The notes beneath the pieces are model-generated. The model was not told the DNA's origin, did no database searches, and saw nothing but the letters and a program-made list of their open reading frames with translations. A program made the position numbers and the translations under genes. Below are positions 1 to 12,050 of a DNA stretch of 64,000 nt, one piece after another. Numbering within the stretch: position 1 is the stretch's first letter; the number at the start of each line of letters is the position of its first letter. This DNA is from Physcomitrium patens (Eukaryota > Streptophyta > Bryopsida > Funariales > Funariaceae), in assembly GCF_000002425.4 (NCBI RefSeq), contig NC_037275.1:13621987-13685986 (forward strand), given 5' to 3'.

Positions 1-1131
1 ATATGGACAACACAAACGATTTTGGGATTTGGATATTTGGCCATTTTCAAAGTATATTTCCTACACGACTATAATATGACTGTATCGCTTTCTCTGGTAC
101 CATTTTGTTGTTCATTAATTTTTTTCTAAGACGTTCTTTAAAACCAATTGATCGAAAATGGACTAAAAATGTATTTTTTAATGCCTCCTAATTGATAAAT
201 TGTCCCACATGTTCGTGGTTATATCACTCAAACTCTGTATCTTTCAATGTTGTTGGCAGCCATCTCAGCCAAATACCTTTTGTTTTTCTATTATTGGCTA
301 CACACGCTGTCAAGAATTGAGACAAATATTGATCTGGGTCCGCACTTGATAATCCCTAAAAAGTAGATAGTGGCATGACACTAGTCATACGATCGCTTAC
401 TACACCCATTTGAATTGCAATCGAAATGACTGGTGCTCCTAATGCCATTGAATTTCTTGTTTCACTAAACTTTGTTTTAAAATAAACACTACTTTTCTTT
501 ATTCTAATTTTTGAGCTCTCAGTGCTCCTCGATTTACTATTATTTTCTGCAAATAGTTTTATTGATTGAATTACGGGTGAAAATATCAGATTTTGAAATA
601 TAATATATTTATCTTTATTGGCAACCAATTTGTGCCAATCTTAAGAGTCACTATTGCTCGGTTCGACAGTACCCACCATTGAAAAAATACCCAATGGAGT
701 ACCCAACTCTTCTACGCCTTCTTCACTTTCAGTTAACAGCCTCAAGATTTCTGCTGGAATGTCAACAAAGTTTTCCGCGAGTGTTCTTGGCAGTTTTTTA
801 AATAATACATACGACTATAGAATTAACAGTTTGTCCGATTTTCTGATATGTTCGAATGCACCAACAAGCTTGCAACCACAGTTTAATCCAACTCTATTGA
901 TGCTTTCTTTTAAAATTACATTCTTTCTCCTCTCTAAGCAAGTTCCTTCCTTGTGCTCTTTCCTCCCTTTCTCTCAATTGATGTATTTTCTTCGATGCAA
1001 AGCTGTCGTTCTTATTAACCATAATCTTGTTTCAAACACTACTAAAATCGTCTTCTATTATTCATTTTATCACACATTCAGTAATTAATTCCTAACACTC
1101 AAAGCCATTATCAATCCTGGCAACGGCGCCA
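1..1131 (-). pseudogene. Degenerate gag of Ty3/gypsy element Z
   Basis: On the minus strand, positions about 350 to 1 translate to a retrotransposon gag (capsid-type) segment: a run with LTACVANNRKT, then IWLRWLPTTLKD, then YNHEHVGQF and FRSIGFKERLRKKL. This W-x-x-L-x-x-x-A/E-W spacing is that of the plant Retrotrans_gag domain. Three in-frame stops sit where Trp (TGG to TGA or TAG) and Arg (CGA to TGA) are expected, so the frame is dead through G-to-A and C-to-T changes. Positions 356-628 hold the more N-terminal gag part, still open for 90 codons. The remaining sequence up to 1113 is the leader between primer site and gag and shows no convincing coding. The element continues beyond the left edge of the window, so its pol is not seen. 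Confidence 0.7.
1114..1131 (-). other. Primer binding site of element Z (tRNA-Asp type)
   Basis: Read on the minus strand the site is TGGCGCCGTTGCCAGGAT, starting 5 nt after the LTR end. The first 13 nt match the complement of the plant tRNA-Asp 3' end, the primer known for Athila/Tat-type gypsy elements. It fixes the orientation of Z as minus. Confidence 0.75.
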
Positions 1132-1136
1132 AAATC

Positions 1137-2109
1137 TGGTTAGACGTTTTACTTATTTCAAACTAATCTAATGGAAATAAATCAGTATAGGAGGATTCAA
1201 ACACGGAGAATGACTAGTTGCTTAAGCGTTCACGTTAGGGTCACACAATCAACAACCTCTTGAATGTATTGTCTCTATTTTTTATATTCAAATACACAAG
1301 GATACTATAATCTCTTCCTTCACTCAATTGGTCTCTTCTTTACAGTAATTTAGTCATACTAATAACTGCTATTTCCACCAATATATATTCACTCTCATAA
1401 TCTCCAATCATAATACTGCACCATCACCACTTTCAGATCACAATTACCTTCATTCTAATTCTTGGAAATCCTCACTTCGAACTGTCACTGTCAATGTTGT
1501 GCTTCTTACATCCTCACACTGATTCTTTCAACTAAACTACAATCAGATTTCAGCATTCAATCTTTCATTCAATAACATATAATCCCAATCACACTTTCAT
1601 TTCATAATTCACTTGACAATATTCAGAAACTCTCAATCCTCTTATTCAAAGAAAACAAACAAAAAAAAAGAGGTAGCACCAAGCTTACCTCGGCTCACAA
1701 CTATCACAGTAATGGCATTTACTTCTTCTCTCTCATCCTCCTTATGCTACTCCAAGATATCCACTGCTACATCTATGATGAAAACTACTTCTGCTAACTA
1801 TTCATCTATTTTACTTGCTGAACTATCTTTTCAGCAGTCATCTATTCGTGTTTATACCATACACTAGGTATCTACATTCTAAAAATAATTACTTATTCTA
1901 CATTCACCTTAAACTTCTTCTAGAAGGTTCTATAGTAGATTCCACCTAGATAATCACCTTAAATTCTTTCTAAAATATTCCTTCGTAAATCCTATATAGT
2001 CCACTAACCTAACTCCAATTCTAAAAACTTCCATAATTTTTTTAACATGGTTCTAACTATTTATCTCTATGTATCAATAATACAAATATCTTATTCATAT
2101 CTTGTGACA
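1137..2109 (-). repeat. 5' LTR of element Z (973 bp)
   Basis: On the minus strand the LTR runs from TGTCACAAG (at 2109) to CTAACCA (at 1137), i.e. TG...CA termini, and is followed by the tRNA-Asp-type primer site. It abuts integrase-coding sequence of an older chromovirus at 2110, so Z inserted inside that integrase gene. The other LTR and the target-site duplication lie outside the window. The short open frame at 1613-1867 lies wholly inside this LTR and has no support as a gene. Confidence 0.75.
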
Positions 2110-3409
2110 CTCAAACTGATGGATAAACAAATTGAATGAATCAAGTTCTGAAGCAGAATTTAAGTTATACCATTAATTATCATCAAAATGATTGGATAAC
2201 TCTTTTGCCATTGAGAGAGTTTGCATATAATAATTTAGTTCACTCTTCTACTCAATAAATATTTTTCTTTTTCAATTACGGTTATCATCTATAATTTGAA
2301 ACTTATGACTTTTCAAAAGTTAATAATCTTATAGATGATGATTTTGCAAATTGTTTGTCGGAGTTACATGCAATAATGAAGGTGCAGTTAAAGGAAGTTC
2401 AAAAATGACAAAAGTTTAATGTGGATGTCTATTACAAAGAACAACCATAATTCAATGTGAGTGATAAGGTATGATTATTCTATCATAATATCAAGACTAC
2501 TTGCCCTTGTAAGAAGTTGCACTACTATAGGCTTGAACCTTTTTCAATTTGTGAATAAGTCAATCTTATTGCTTATTAATTTCACCTATTGGAGATTATG
2601 AAGATCCACAAGGTATTTTAAATGTCTCTTCTTCAGTCATATAAGACATTAAATATCTTCAAAAGAAGTCAAATGCCACATCCTTCTATAAAAGTAAATA
2701 ATAATTAAAAATTTGAAGTGGAAGAAGTCTTAGATTCAAGGTAGTATCAAAATAAGTTAAAATATCTTATTCATTAGCACATATATGATATAAGTGAATG
2801 TACATGGGAGCTAGTAAAGAATCTTGCAAATTCAATAAAGAGAATTGAGGCTTTTTATTGATGACGTCAATCAAAATCAAAATAAAGCATAGCAAATCTT
2901 CACTAAAAAAGAAATAAGATCCAAAGAAGATAGCAATCTACCTTCTACAATTATTTGTAGCTTCTATATATTTATAACCATATAAAAATAGAGAATCATT
3001 AATCAACATATTCAACTCAAGAACTTTCATTTATTAACTTACTAAACAAGACATTGTGATTGTCACAAATTCTAAGATGATATAATTAAGATAAAGATCC
3101 TTAAGAATGATATGTCTTATCTTGAATCAATGGCAAAATAAAACATATTTGATATCATGACCTTAGAAGAGACTCTCGATGTATGGTGATTTAATTAAAA
3201 GTATGAACAATTTCTTAACAATATTCAAATAATTTATTTGAAAAAAGTTATAAAGGCCTCAACAACAATGACTAACAAGATAATCTTTTCACCTTAGTAT
3301 GGAATATTATCGATCGTTGAGAGGAAATATCAACCATCTTCAAAGAAAATAAAGATTAGAATATGTGGCAAATACAATTTTCTACATCTTAGATTTCTTC
3401 AAAATTAGA
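2110..3409 (+). pseudogene. Element 0: chromovirus 3' remnant (IN C-term, chromodomain, aORF)
   Basis: The segment begins inside integrase at the Q-T-D-G of the HPQTDG motif, where Z interrupted it, and continues through YNNLVHSSTQ and the SELHAIMK region to a chromodomain at about 2706-2873 (KFEVEEVLDSR, then YDISECTWEL). About 2988-3409 is a decayed copy of the 423-nt aORF; its start codon reads ATA and its end reads AGA in place of TGA. Stops and small indels are frequent, so this is an old copy. At about 3404-3409 the sequence passes directly into the gag leader of element D with no polypurine tract, LTR or primer site between them. Confidence 0.75.
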
Positions 3410-3434
3410 CATCTTCTCTTTTTTAAGTGCTATC

Positions 3435-4443
3435 AAGGTAGAACTTGCTAAAATGAAGTATACAATGGCACAAATGCAAGAGCAATTGAGGGAGTTAATG
3501 CTTGCGATGCATCAACTCAATTTATCACTATAAGAAGCAACAAGATTGGCAAGAAGTGAAGATATAGAAATGATTGGAGTTGCTTCAACATCTGCACCAA
3601 ATCATGTCTCTTCTCTTATGGTGGAACACCCTTTTAGTGTTAGAAAACCAAGAATTGTCCTTCCTAAGAATTTTGATGGCACCAAATCAAAGTTTAGAAG
3701 ATTTATCAATCAAGTACAACTTACGATTGAACTTCAACTCCAAAGCTATCCAACTCAAAGATTGATAGTTAGATTCTTTAGTATTCTTCTTTTTGGTTGA
3801 GCATTATCATGGTTTTCATCTTTTCTTGAACGATGAGATCCAATATTGAATAATCTAGAGGCTTTTTTGGTAGAGTTTTGATCCATGTATGGAGAACATG
3901 ATGCAATTTGTATTGCAACCAATAAGATCCATACTTTGCTATAAGATAATCGATTAGTAACATTGCATGCTTTCCAATTTTGACAACTTGCAACTGATAT
4001 CAAGTGGGATGATGCTGCACTTATTAGCCAATTTTTCTACAAATTACAATATGAGATAAAAAAATTAATGCTCAACTTATCTGATCCTCAAACATTGAGT
4101 CAAGCAATTGACTTTGCTTTGAAAAGGCACAATCGTCTTTTTGAATTTCAATGTGGGAATTGTACAAGTGAACCTCAACGTTACTATAATTCAATGGCAA
4201 CACCAATATTTCTTCAATACATACATTCAGAAGTACAGAATATGCAAATTGATGCGGTACGTTTCAAACTTCTTAGTGAGCAAGAAAAGACTCATCATTG
4301 TTAGGAAAGATTGTGCTTAAATTGTAGAGAACCTAAGCACACTGCTCAATATTGCCAAAAGAAGTGACACAACTATAAAATGAGGAGTACGACAATCAAA
4401 GAAGATAGCATGTCAAAAAAAAATAATTGTCTAACTATAATAG
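3435..4443 (+). pseudogene. gag of element D
   Basis: Structural gag polyprotein of the chromovirus family (particle assembly and RNA packaging). The start codon position of the other copies reads AAG here (3435-3437). The N-terminal helix region (QMQEQLRELMLAMHQLN-like) is present, then the central gag domain around 3620-3970, then the shared TGA in the FRQLA motif (within 3970-3990), then the C-terminal part NLSDPQTLSQAIDF and a CCHC knuckle whose first Cys codons survive poorly. A further TGA at 4365-4367 replaces the Arg after PKK. Additional stops make the frame non-functional. Confidence 0.75.
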
Positions 4444-6665
4444 GCCCCATGTGGCTGGAACCTTGTACAACGCATAGTGAAGGTCCTATCCTCTCCTCAA
4501 AATCCTCTCCATGTTTTAAAATAAATATTTTTCTACAACCTAAATATCACAAAGCCTCTGCCTTTCTAGATTCACGAACCTCACTATGTTTCTTAGATGA
4601 AGAATTTGCTAAAAGACATAGCATATTTTTAGTGAAGAAAACTAAACCTGTTCATGTAGAAGTCATAGATGATCGTTTGTTGTCTTCAGAAGATGTTACT
4701 CATGAAATCCTTTCTATAGAAATAACAACTAATGGTCATAGTAACTTTATAATATTTAATATCATTAGATCTCTTTTTAATCCAGTCATTTTAGGTTTAT
4801 CATGGCTACAAAAATATAATCCTAAAATAGATTAGACTTCTCAGAGTCTTGATTTTTCTGAAAGTATAACTAAGAGTGTAGTTAATTAAGTACAAAGTCA
4901 TAAGTCTAATATATTTAAACCTATATTTGTAGGTACAAGTGCTTTCTTGCATGTTGCAAAAGAAGTATCACCTTGTATCATTTATGCCACACTTGTTCTA
5001 TTAGTGGAAAGACTACAAGTGGCATTCCAAGCCAATATTAAAATTTTTAAGATGTATTTGAGAAGAAGAATGTGGATACTCTTCTAGAACATTGTTCCTA
5101 TGATTGCTCAATTGACCTTCAAGAAGGAGCAAGACCACCATTTGGACCAATCTACAATTTATCTTAAATGAGATGGCTGAACTCAAGGAATATATTTTAG
5201 AGAATTTGGCCAAGAACTTCATACACCATTCCAAATCTCCAGCAGAAGCTCCAATTTTATTTGTGAAGAAAAAAGATGGATCATTGCGGATGTGTATCGA
5301 TTATCGAGGACTCAAGAAAATCACTATTAAAAATAGGTATGCGATATCTTTGATATCTATACTCTTTGATCAGTTGAATCAAGCTAAGATCTATATAAAA
5401 ATAGATCCACGAGGAGAATACAATCTGGTATGGATCAAAGAAGGAGATGAATGGAAGATTGCATTTCGAACAAAGTATGGACATTTCAAATACAATGTCA
5501 TGCCTTTTGGACTTACAAATGCATCAATGGCATTCTAACATCTAATGAATGATGTCTTTTGGGAGTTTTTAGATGATTTTGTTGTCTATTACCTAGACGA
5601 CATTTTAATCTATTCTAAAAATATTGAAGAATATGAATATCATGTTTGTCATGTATTACAAAAATTAAGAGATGCGGGAATCTATGCCAAGATAGAAAAG
5701 TGTATATTTCACACTACTCAAGTCGACTTCTTACGATACATCATTTCAAATGATGGACTTATGATGGATCGTAAGAAATTTCAAACTATTATGGATTGGA
5801 AGATCCCAAAAATGGTAAGAGATGTCCAATGCTTTTTGGAATTTTTCAACTACTATTGGATCTTCATCAAAGACTTCTCTCAAGTTGTAACTCCACTTAC
5901 ACGTTTGACTTGCAAAGATAAACTTCAATAGAATCAAGAAGCAAAAGTAGCATTTGAAGCTTTGAAGATAGCATTTGTTTTTACACCAATCTTATATCGT
6001 GTCAATTTTTCTAAGCCATTTTTTATGGAAACAAACACATCAGACTTTGCTTTGTATGCCATATTTTTACAAATGGGAATAGATGATAAACTTCATGCAA
6101 TAGCTTTTCATTCCAAAAAAATTTCAGCAATTGAGATCAACTACAAGATCCACAACAAAGAACTTCTTGTAATCATGGATTCATTTCAAGAATGGTGCCA
6201 TTATCTAGAGGGTGCTTCTAGCTCAGTTGCAGTATATACGGATCACAAGAACCTTGAATATTTTATGTCAATACTTATTTTGAATCGTTGTCAAGACCAT
6301 GGAAGTATGTCTTTGTCTAGATTCAAATTCAAGATCACTTATCAACTAGTAAAACAACAAGGTTTGTCACATGCACTCTCTAGATGATCTTACCTTTTAC
6401 TAAAGAAAGAAGATCCTACTTTTAATCAATAATGGACAATTTTCTTGAAGCAAAAGTAACTTCATCTTCAAGCAATAAAAACAATACTAATAATTGATTC
6501 AACTTTTATTAAGCAAGTTCACTCAAGTATGTCTTCTAATCCTCTTATTCTTGATATTAAGGGAAATCCTTCAAAGTTTCATGATACTTCCAAGTTTGAA
6601 TTCAAAAAGAATCTAATATATTTAGGAAGATGCCTATATGTTCAAGAAGGAGAAGCTCGACTACG
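4444..6665 (+). pseudogene. pol of element D: protease, reverse transcriptase, RNase H, start of IN
   Basis: Protease at 4380-4835: the usual LLDSGAS active site is changed to FLDSRTS, so the catalytic Gly is lost. Reverse transcriptase at 5173-5931, split by a TAA at 5536-5538 (expected CAA in AFQHL): conserved [27 protein letters not shown] and [11 protein letters not shown] are present. RNase H at 5962-6387 with METNTSDFAL and VYTDHKNLEY. From 6390 the tether and IN N-terminus run to 6665, where element B interrupts. Stops are at many expected Gln, Arg and Trp codons. Confidence 0.8.
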
Positions 6666-7217
6666 TGTCAAGGACAAAGACTCGATGAGGAAAAATATAC
6701 ACCAAAAGGCTATCTCGATATAATAAGTCAAAATATAAACAAGTAGGTATATTAAAAGGAAACTGGAATGGCTATTGCCACAAGACAAGAAACTAAAGAC
6801 TCTTGAACCTGGACTAGAATCAAGAAAGGAGTTGACAAGAGTGAAGAAGCCTTCACTCTTGTCTCTATATATACTATCTAACTAGGGGCTACGTGGCGAC
6901 GTTCTATAGGACCTCCAATATGTGTTGCCTTTGTAGGACACATGCCTTGACTTACAAGGCAAGTTTTTCTACGTGTCGGCCACATAGTTAGCTTGATCTT
7001 CAAGCTAACAACATGTGTGGCACATGGCCAACTTTTTGATCACGTTTCTAATCCAAAAAGTCAATTAAAGACACCTATGAAGTCAAAGCAGCGTCTAGAA
7101 AGTTTCTAGAAAGCTTCTATATTAAATATTATAGAATTAATTTACTTTTATCTACTTTTACTTACTTCTACCTATTTCTATATGTAATTATTAGCTTACA
7201 TGATTATGGCCGTGACA
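6666..7217 (-). repeat. 3' LTR of element B
   Basis: 552 bp with TGTCACGG...TTGACA termini on the minus strand, nearly identical to the partner at 21124-21675. A minus-strand polypurine tract (AGAAGGGGGGG) lies immediately on its right at 7221-7231 and marks this as the 3' LTR. Confidence 0.93.
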
Positions 7218-7258
7218 TTACCCCCCCTTCTAGAGACGAGTTCCATGAGGAGCGGTCA

Positions 7259-7681
7259 TCATATGTTGAGAAAATCTATGATGCGACGAATTGTATTCGC
7301 CACATACTCTGATCTCTGTTCTCTTCGAAGATGATTGATAGGGCCTCTCAATCATCGGTAGTGTCCCATACCAAGGCGGGAAGACCACCCAGTTATTTGA
7401 TCATTGTTGAGGCCTTCGTAACTTCCTTCGAATAGAATATTCGGAACACCATCAGGAGTTGTTCCTACCTCTAGCAAAATCACCAAACATCGGGAGTCCC
7501 TTCCCAAATCGTGATACCAAACGCGTTGTATGTCACCATCTGTTCGAGGAAGAACATGTCGTTCTTGAAGATCTTCATCTCGATTATGTCATCTTGAAGG
7601 TTGTGACAATCGTAATGTCTCGTCCGGCAGGTCAGCAAACAAAGGTTCTTGAGTTGAATCCGCTGGTTGTTGGCTCTCCAT
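7259..7681 (-). pseudogene. aORF of element B: conserved 423-nt third ORF
   Basis: Accessory frame between pol and the polypurine tract. Minus-strand ATG at 7681 and TGA at 7259 enclose exactly 141 codons, the same length as in A, J and K. The N-terminal third is Gln/Asp/Arg rich (MESQQPADSTQEP, then ETLRLSQPSR); the C-terminal two thirds hold VWYHDLGRDSRCLVILLE, NNDQITGWSS and RGPINHLRREQRSEYV, ending in RRIIDFLNI. Two in-frame stops interrupt B's copy: TGA at the Arg after QPSR and TGA for Trp after GHYR. I do not recognise the fold. No signal peptide or membrane segment is visible. Confidence 0.7.
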
Positions 7682-7796
7682 CTAATTAGCGTCACAAATA
7701 CAAAGAAGTTACAAACAAGGATAGGAAATTGAATGTTATCTTGCCTCAATCTTGTCTCTTTTATAAGAGAGATTTTCATCTTGGTTTTGATGGATG

Positions 7797-8258
7797 TCAT
7801 TGATGAAAAACTTTGACTTTAGCTGATACATTTGCTAGATTCCTGGATGGCTCCAATGTGCGTTCACTAATATCATATCCATGCCAATGAACAAGATATT
7901 CCAGCTTATTTCGGCGCCGCCTTGAGTCTAATATCTCTTCCACCTCAAATTCTTCATTATTATCTACTTCTATAGGAGGCGGTGGCATTTGTCTTCTTCC
8001 TTGTATATCCACTGTCTTATATGGTTCAAGAAGAGACACGTAGAATACAGGATGGATCTTCATAGACTCCGGTAGATGTAACCGATATGCAACTGAGTTG
8101 ATCTGTTCAGAAACAAAAAAGGGGCCAAGCCTACGATAGTCCAACTTGTCACAAGGTCGAGTAGTCTTGATATTGCGACGAAGTAGTCATATCTTATCAC
8201 CCACATTGAGTTGACGTTGCTCCTTACGATATAGATCTGCGTTTATCTTTTGTCGTTC
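7797..8258 (-). pseudogene. pol C-terminus of element B: GPY/F region and chromodomain
   Basis: Minus-strand frame with LGPFFVSEQ (GPY/F module), then the linker MPPPPIEVDNNEE and a chromodomain EEFEVEEILDSRR ... EYLVHWHGYDISERT. Chromodomains in this class are thought to steer integration to modified heterochromatin. Aromatic-cage positions are occupied (F, W, Y). The common TWEP motif reads TLEP, as in A. A stop lies between this part and the IN core (8145-8258, GDKI.. region), so it is separated from the upstream frame. Confidence 0.8.
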
Positions 8259-9436
8259 TTAAGCTTCCTTCAATTGCGTCTTCATTATTGCATGTAACTC
8301 TGACAACCGATTTGCCATATCTTCTGCTGCAGGATTATCAACTTTTGAAAAATCAAAAGTATCAAGTCGTGGATGATAGCCATAATTGGCAAAGAAAGGT
8401 GTTTGTTGCGTGGAAGAATGTACCGTATTATTATAAGCAAACTCTGCCAATGGCAGAAGGTTTGTCCAATCATCTTGTTGGTAGTTGATAGTACACCTTA
8501 AACATTGCTCCAAGACTTGGTTTACGCGCTCTGTTTGTCCATCAGTTTGAGGATGGAAAGCCGAAGATAGTTTTATGTCTACTTTTAAAATCTTGAAAAG
8601 GATCCTCCAAAATCTTGACACAAATTGAGTTCCCCTATCTGATATGATATCTTTAGGTAATCCATGATAGCGATAGATATTATCAATGAAAAGCTTAGCT
8701 GTTTTTTCACCTGTGATAGATTTTGTACATGGCACAAAATGTGCCATCTTGGTGAAACGATCTACTATCACAAATATAGAATCATAAGATCTTGAGTTTG
8801 GAAGATCTGTGATGAAATCCATAGAAACAAAAGACCATGGTTGTTCTGGTATAGGTAATGGCTGAAGAAGTCCGTAAGGTCGATGATGAGGAATTTTTGA
8901 TCTTGAACAAATATCACATGATTGTACAAAGTCTTTGACTGACTTCCACATTTGTGGCCACCAAAAATCTCTTGATATGAGTTCCAAAGTCTTATTATAT
9001 CCAAAGTGCCGTGCTGCTGGAAAGTCATGACGTGATTAAAGAATACGTAAACTTGCTTCTCCTTTTGGAACATATAGGCGTCCTTCAAAATATAATAGAT
9101 TATTCTTAAACTCGAACTTAGAAGGATCATGAGACTTGAAAGAATTATTCTTGATATCATAAATAAAAGGGTCTGAGGACATACTGGACTGGATTTGCTT
9201 GAGAAAAGTTGAATCAACAATCAATGTTGATTTCATTGCTCGGAGATGAAATTGCTCCGGTTTCAAGAGGATCGTTCTTTGTTGCTCAAAAGCTGCATCT
9301 CGTTCTTTTGGTGCAAAATAAGAACGTCTAGATAGGGCATCAAACAAACCTTGTTGTTTTCCTGGCCGATAAGTGATAATGAACTCGAATCTTGACAAAG
9401 ACATACTCCAACGAGCATGACGACGATTCAACATGC
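8259..9436 (-). pseudogene. Integrase and tether of element B
   Basis: Minus-strand frame from the RNase H-IN tether (9036-9434, [11 protein letters not shown] and the FAPKERDAAFEQ stretch) into the integrase core (8259-8987). The zinc-binding end CDICSRSK is present. The DDE triad is complete, unlike in A, D or J: VSMDFITDLP, IISDRGTQFVS and QTDGQTERVNQ. A stop at about 9035 (expected Gln in the LQARHDF motif) separates tether and core. The frame ends at 9436 where element C is inserted. Confidence 0.85.
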
Positions 9437-10776
9437 TGTCGTATTACGTGCTTTTCTGCTCGAGAACGCCCCGGATGTCTGGCTGTAGAAGGTAGTATGG
9501 AGATTCACCGATAGTCAAGTAGTCTATCAGTTTTTGACTGCTGGAATATAAACGACTGCAACAATGTACCGTAAATCTATACGGATGCTCTTCGACTGCT
9601 TGTCGAAGTCTTTTTTTTTTTTTTTTTTTTTTCGAGCCGATAGGTCTCTAAACGTTACAGAGAACCCCGTACATTCCAAATTCTTAATCTTCAATACCCC
9701 TTTGTACTTACGATCTTGTATCCACTGACTATCCTGTTAGATTAACCCAATAAATTTCATTCACTCCGCATACTCAATCCTATAGACACCCCTTTAATCC
9801 TTCAATCACAGACGTAACTTGATTTTATAAAACAGTCAAGAGTATTCAACCCACTTCATTTAAAAATCCCGATTCACCATTACAACACTGACTTCAGCAA
9901 CGATTGCCTCAGTGTTCCCAAAACTCTATGAAGAAGAAAAATCCAAATTCTATGTCTTTTCTTCCCCGACCCGAAGCATGAAGCTCCTCTCTCTAATTCC
10001 CTAGATCTTCAAAAAATTCCAATGAAACCGAACTGGTAACCTTGCAAAAGCTTTGAAAACTCGCTCCCCCCCGATTCCCCTGAAAAAAAAACCCCCCCCT
10101 CAAAACTATATCCCCCCTAACCTTATCCTCTGAATTTCTTCAATCTTCCGTCTTAGATCCGGAATTGGCTCCCACTTCAAGCTTGGATCCGAAATTGGCT
10201 CTCGCCGTCAAGCTTTCTCCTCCGTTTTTACCTTTAAGAAATCCATTTACCGAAAACAATGTTCCCTGAAATGGCACAGAGAACAGGACAGCCTAAAACA
10301 GAATCGAATCCCGAAATCGGAACCACATTGAGTCGCCCGACCAATTCAGGTCCTATATTGGAAAAGATGCCCCTAGAAACCGGGATGTTCCCATAATTGA
10401 ATCAAATTGGTCTTCGCATCAGATTGGCTAAGACCCGTAGTAAGACCTGGATTTCTCGTAATTAGACTGCATTGGGTTGACCGGCCAATTCAGGTCTCAT
10501 ATTGGATAAGAGGATAGATTAGATTATCGAAATTGGATCCAATTGGCTCCTCGAACCCGTCGTGTGAATTGGTCCTTCTCTTCCTACTGACTCCCGTTAT
10601 TGAAATCAAACGGGGCATTTCAGTATGCCCCGGCTGACTATAACGGAGTCACTGAACCTGACCACTCAGTATTTGTACTCGAGTTGGTCGATGCTCCCAA
10701 TATTCGAGGCAACTGAATATTAATAAAATTCCCCTTCCTTTTTATTTTCACTGTATACTCGTGTTACAACACGACA
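9437..10776 (-). repeat. 3' LTR of element C
   Basis: 1340 bp, homologous along its length to 16752-18069 with small indels (a 22-bp net difference). It contains a long T run (9608-9631), a C-rich block near 10070-10110, and two related stretches sharing CAATTCAGGTC and ATATTGGA near 10340 and 10485. Confidence 0.9.
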
Positions 10777-10838
10777 TCCACGCCCTCTAAACCTGTGCAT
10801 CCTCCGGTATGCACCAATTTACCCAATTGTTGTTTGAT

Positions 10839-11939
10839 TCAGAATATATCCCCTACGTCTTTATCTTTTTCGTCTTCGTCACCTTCATTATCCATATCAC
10901 TTTCATCTTTTTCCTGTGGAATCTCTGTACCTTCATTAAGGTCTTCCATATTCATCTCTGCGTGTCTTCGTTTAAATATTTTTACTCGCTTCCCTGCAAT
11001 TGGTATTTTCAATTTTAAACCATCTAACTCCCGTAATGAGTAAGTCGCATTATCATGAACAGTTGTTACAACATATGGTCCAAACCAACGTTTTGAAAAT
11101 TTCCGCAAAGTTCTATGTTGATTATCCAGACTATTGTCATAAACAAGTATCCAGTCACCTTTCTCGATTGCTTTTGGTCTCAATCGATGTTGCTTATCAA
11201 ATCGCGCCTTGTTTTGTAACCTTGCTCTTTTTAACCTTTCCAATGCTATCTGGACATCTTCCGTTCTTTGCTCCAATTGTCGAATCCTAATAGCCAGAAG
11301 TTCTTCTTTTGTCAATCCATCTTCCCATGGTAGCATACTCCAAATAAGTACCTTTTCTTCAATCGGCATAATTGGTTTTTGACCTGTCATAAGTTCTACT
11401 GGCATATATCCTGTCACCGAACTATGTGTTGTTCGATCAGCCCATAATGCAAATGACAAAAGCCGTGGCCACTCTTTAACCTTCCCATTACAAGCTTTAA
11501 CCAATGCTTTCACAATCGGCAGGTGACCAAGTTCGCTTTTTGCATTCCCTTTCGGATTATAAGCAGTAGTCAGTGATAGCTTAACTCCACATTTTTCAAA
11601 GAACTTACGAGCTTCTTGTGCATTTAATTCTCCATGATCTGCAGTGATTTTTTCTACGCACCCGTAACGGCAAATGACATCTTCAAGCAAAAACCTACAA
11701 ATTCCCTCTGTAGATTTTGTCCTCAATGCTCTTCCTTCTACTAGATTTGATAAATCTTCACGAGCTAAAACCAAATATCTCATCTGCCATAACCCAACCG
11801 GCATAATAACCAAATCAACAACCCATTTAAAATGAATAGCTAGAGGATATGTAGGATGAAGACCATCTCGATGTCGGATATTAGAATACGATTGACAGAT
11901 TTCACATGACTCTACAAATGAGAGCACATCTCGATACAT
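10839..11939 (-). CDS. Integrase of element C with acidic C-terminal tail
   Basis: 366-codon open frame on the minus strand, the longest undamaged IN part in C. It would insert the cDNA into the genome. Zinc-binding Cys pair CEICQSY at the start; catalytic residues in FKWVVDLVIMP (Asp), KITADHGELN (Asp) and NPKGNAKSELGH (Glu). A GPY/F-like FGPYVVTTV follows near residue 285. The last 40 residues are strongly charged (for example DMDNEGDEDEKDKD), with no chromodomain. Upstream, a stop at 11940 separates it from the zinc-finger His part. The middle motif TADHGE departs from the usual SDNG/SDRG. Confidence 0.8.
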   Translation of the reverse strand: MYRDVLSFVESCEICQSYSNIRHRDGLHPTYPLAIHFKWVVDLVIMPVGLWQMRYLVLAREDLSNLVEGRALRTKSTEGICRFLLEDVICRYGCVEKITADHGELNAQEARKFFEKCGVKLSLTTAYNPKGNAKSELGHLPIVKALVKACNGKVKEWPRLLSFALWADRTTHSSVTGYMPVELMTGQKPIMPIEEKVLIWSMLPWEDGLTKEELLAIRIRQLEQRTEDVQIALERLKRARLQNKARFDKQHRLRPKAIEKGDWILVYDNSLDNQHRTLRKFSKRWFGPYVVTTVHDNATYSLRELDGLKLKIPIAGKRVKIFKRRHAEMNMEDLNEGTEIPQEKDESDMDNEGDEDEKDKDVGDIF

Positions 11940-12050
11940 ATTTTTCCACCAATATCGTTCCTTGAGTTTAGCAAAAGTAGCCCAGATTCCTCTATGCCCT
12001 GCCCATAAACTATCATGAAACTCTTTTAATAATTTTAGTTTTTCTTCCCT

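Noticed and set aside
654..1088. Plus-strand 144-codon open frame as a gene
   Set aside because: It is antisense to the gag leader/gag region of minus-strand element Z, has no recognisable domain and runs through AT-rich sequence.
1613..1867. Plus-strand open frame as a gene
   Set aside because: Lies wholly inside the LTR of Z; low-complexity Ser-rich translation.
9608..9631. Poly-T run as a poly(A) tail of a LINE/SINE on the minus strand
   Set aside because: It recurs at the same place in both LTRs of C (16926-16939), so it belongs to the LTR.
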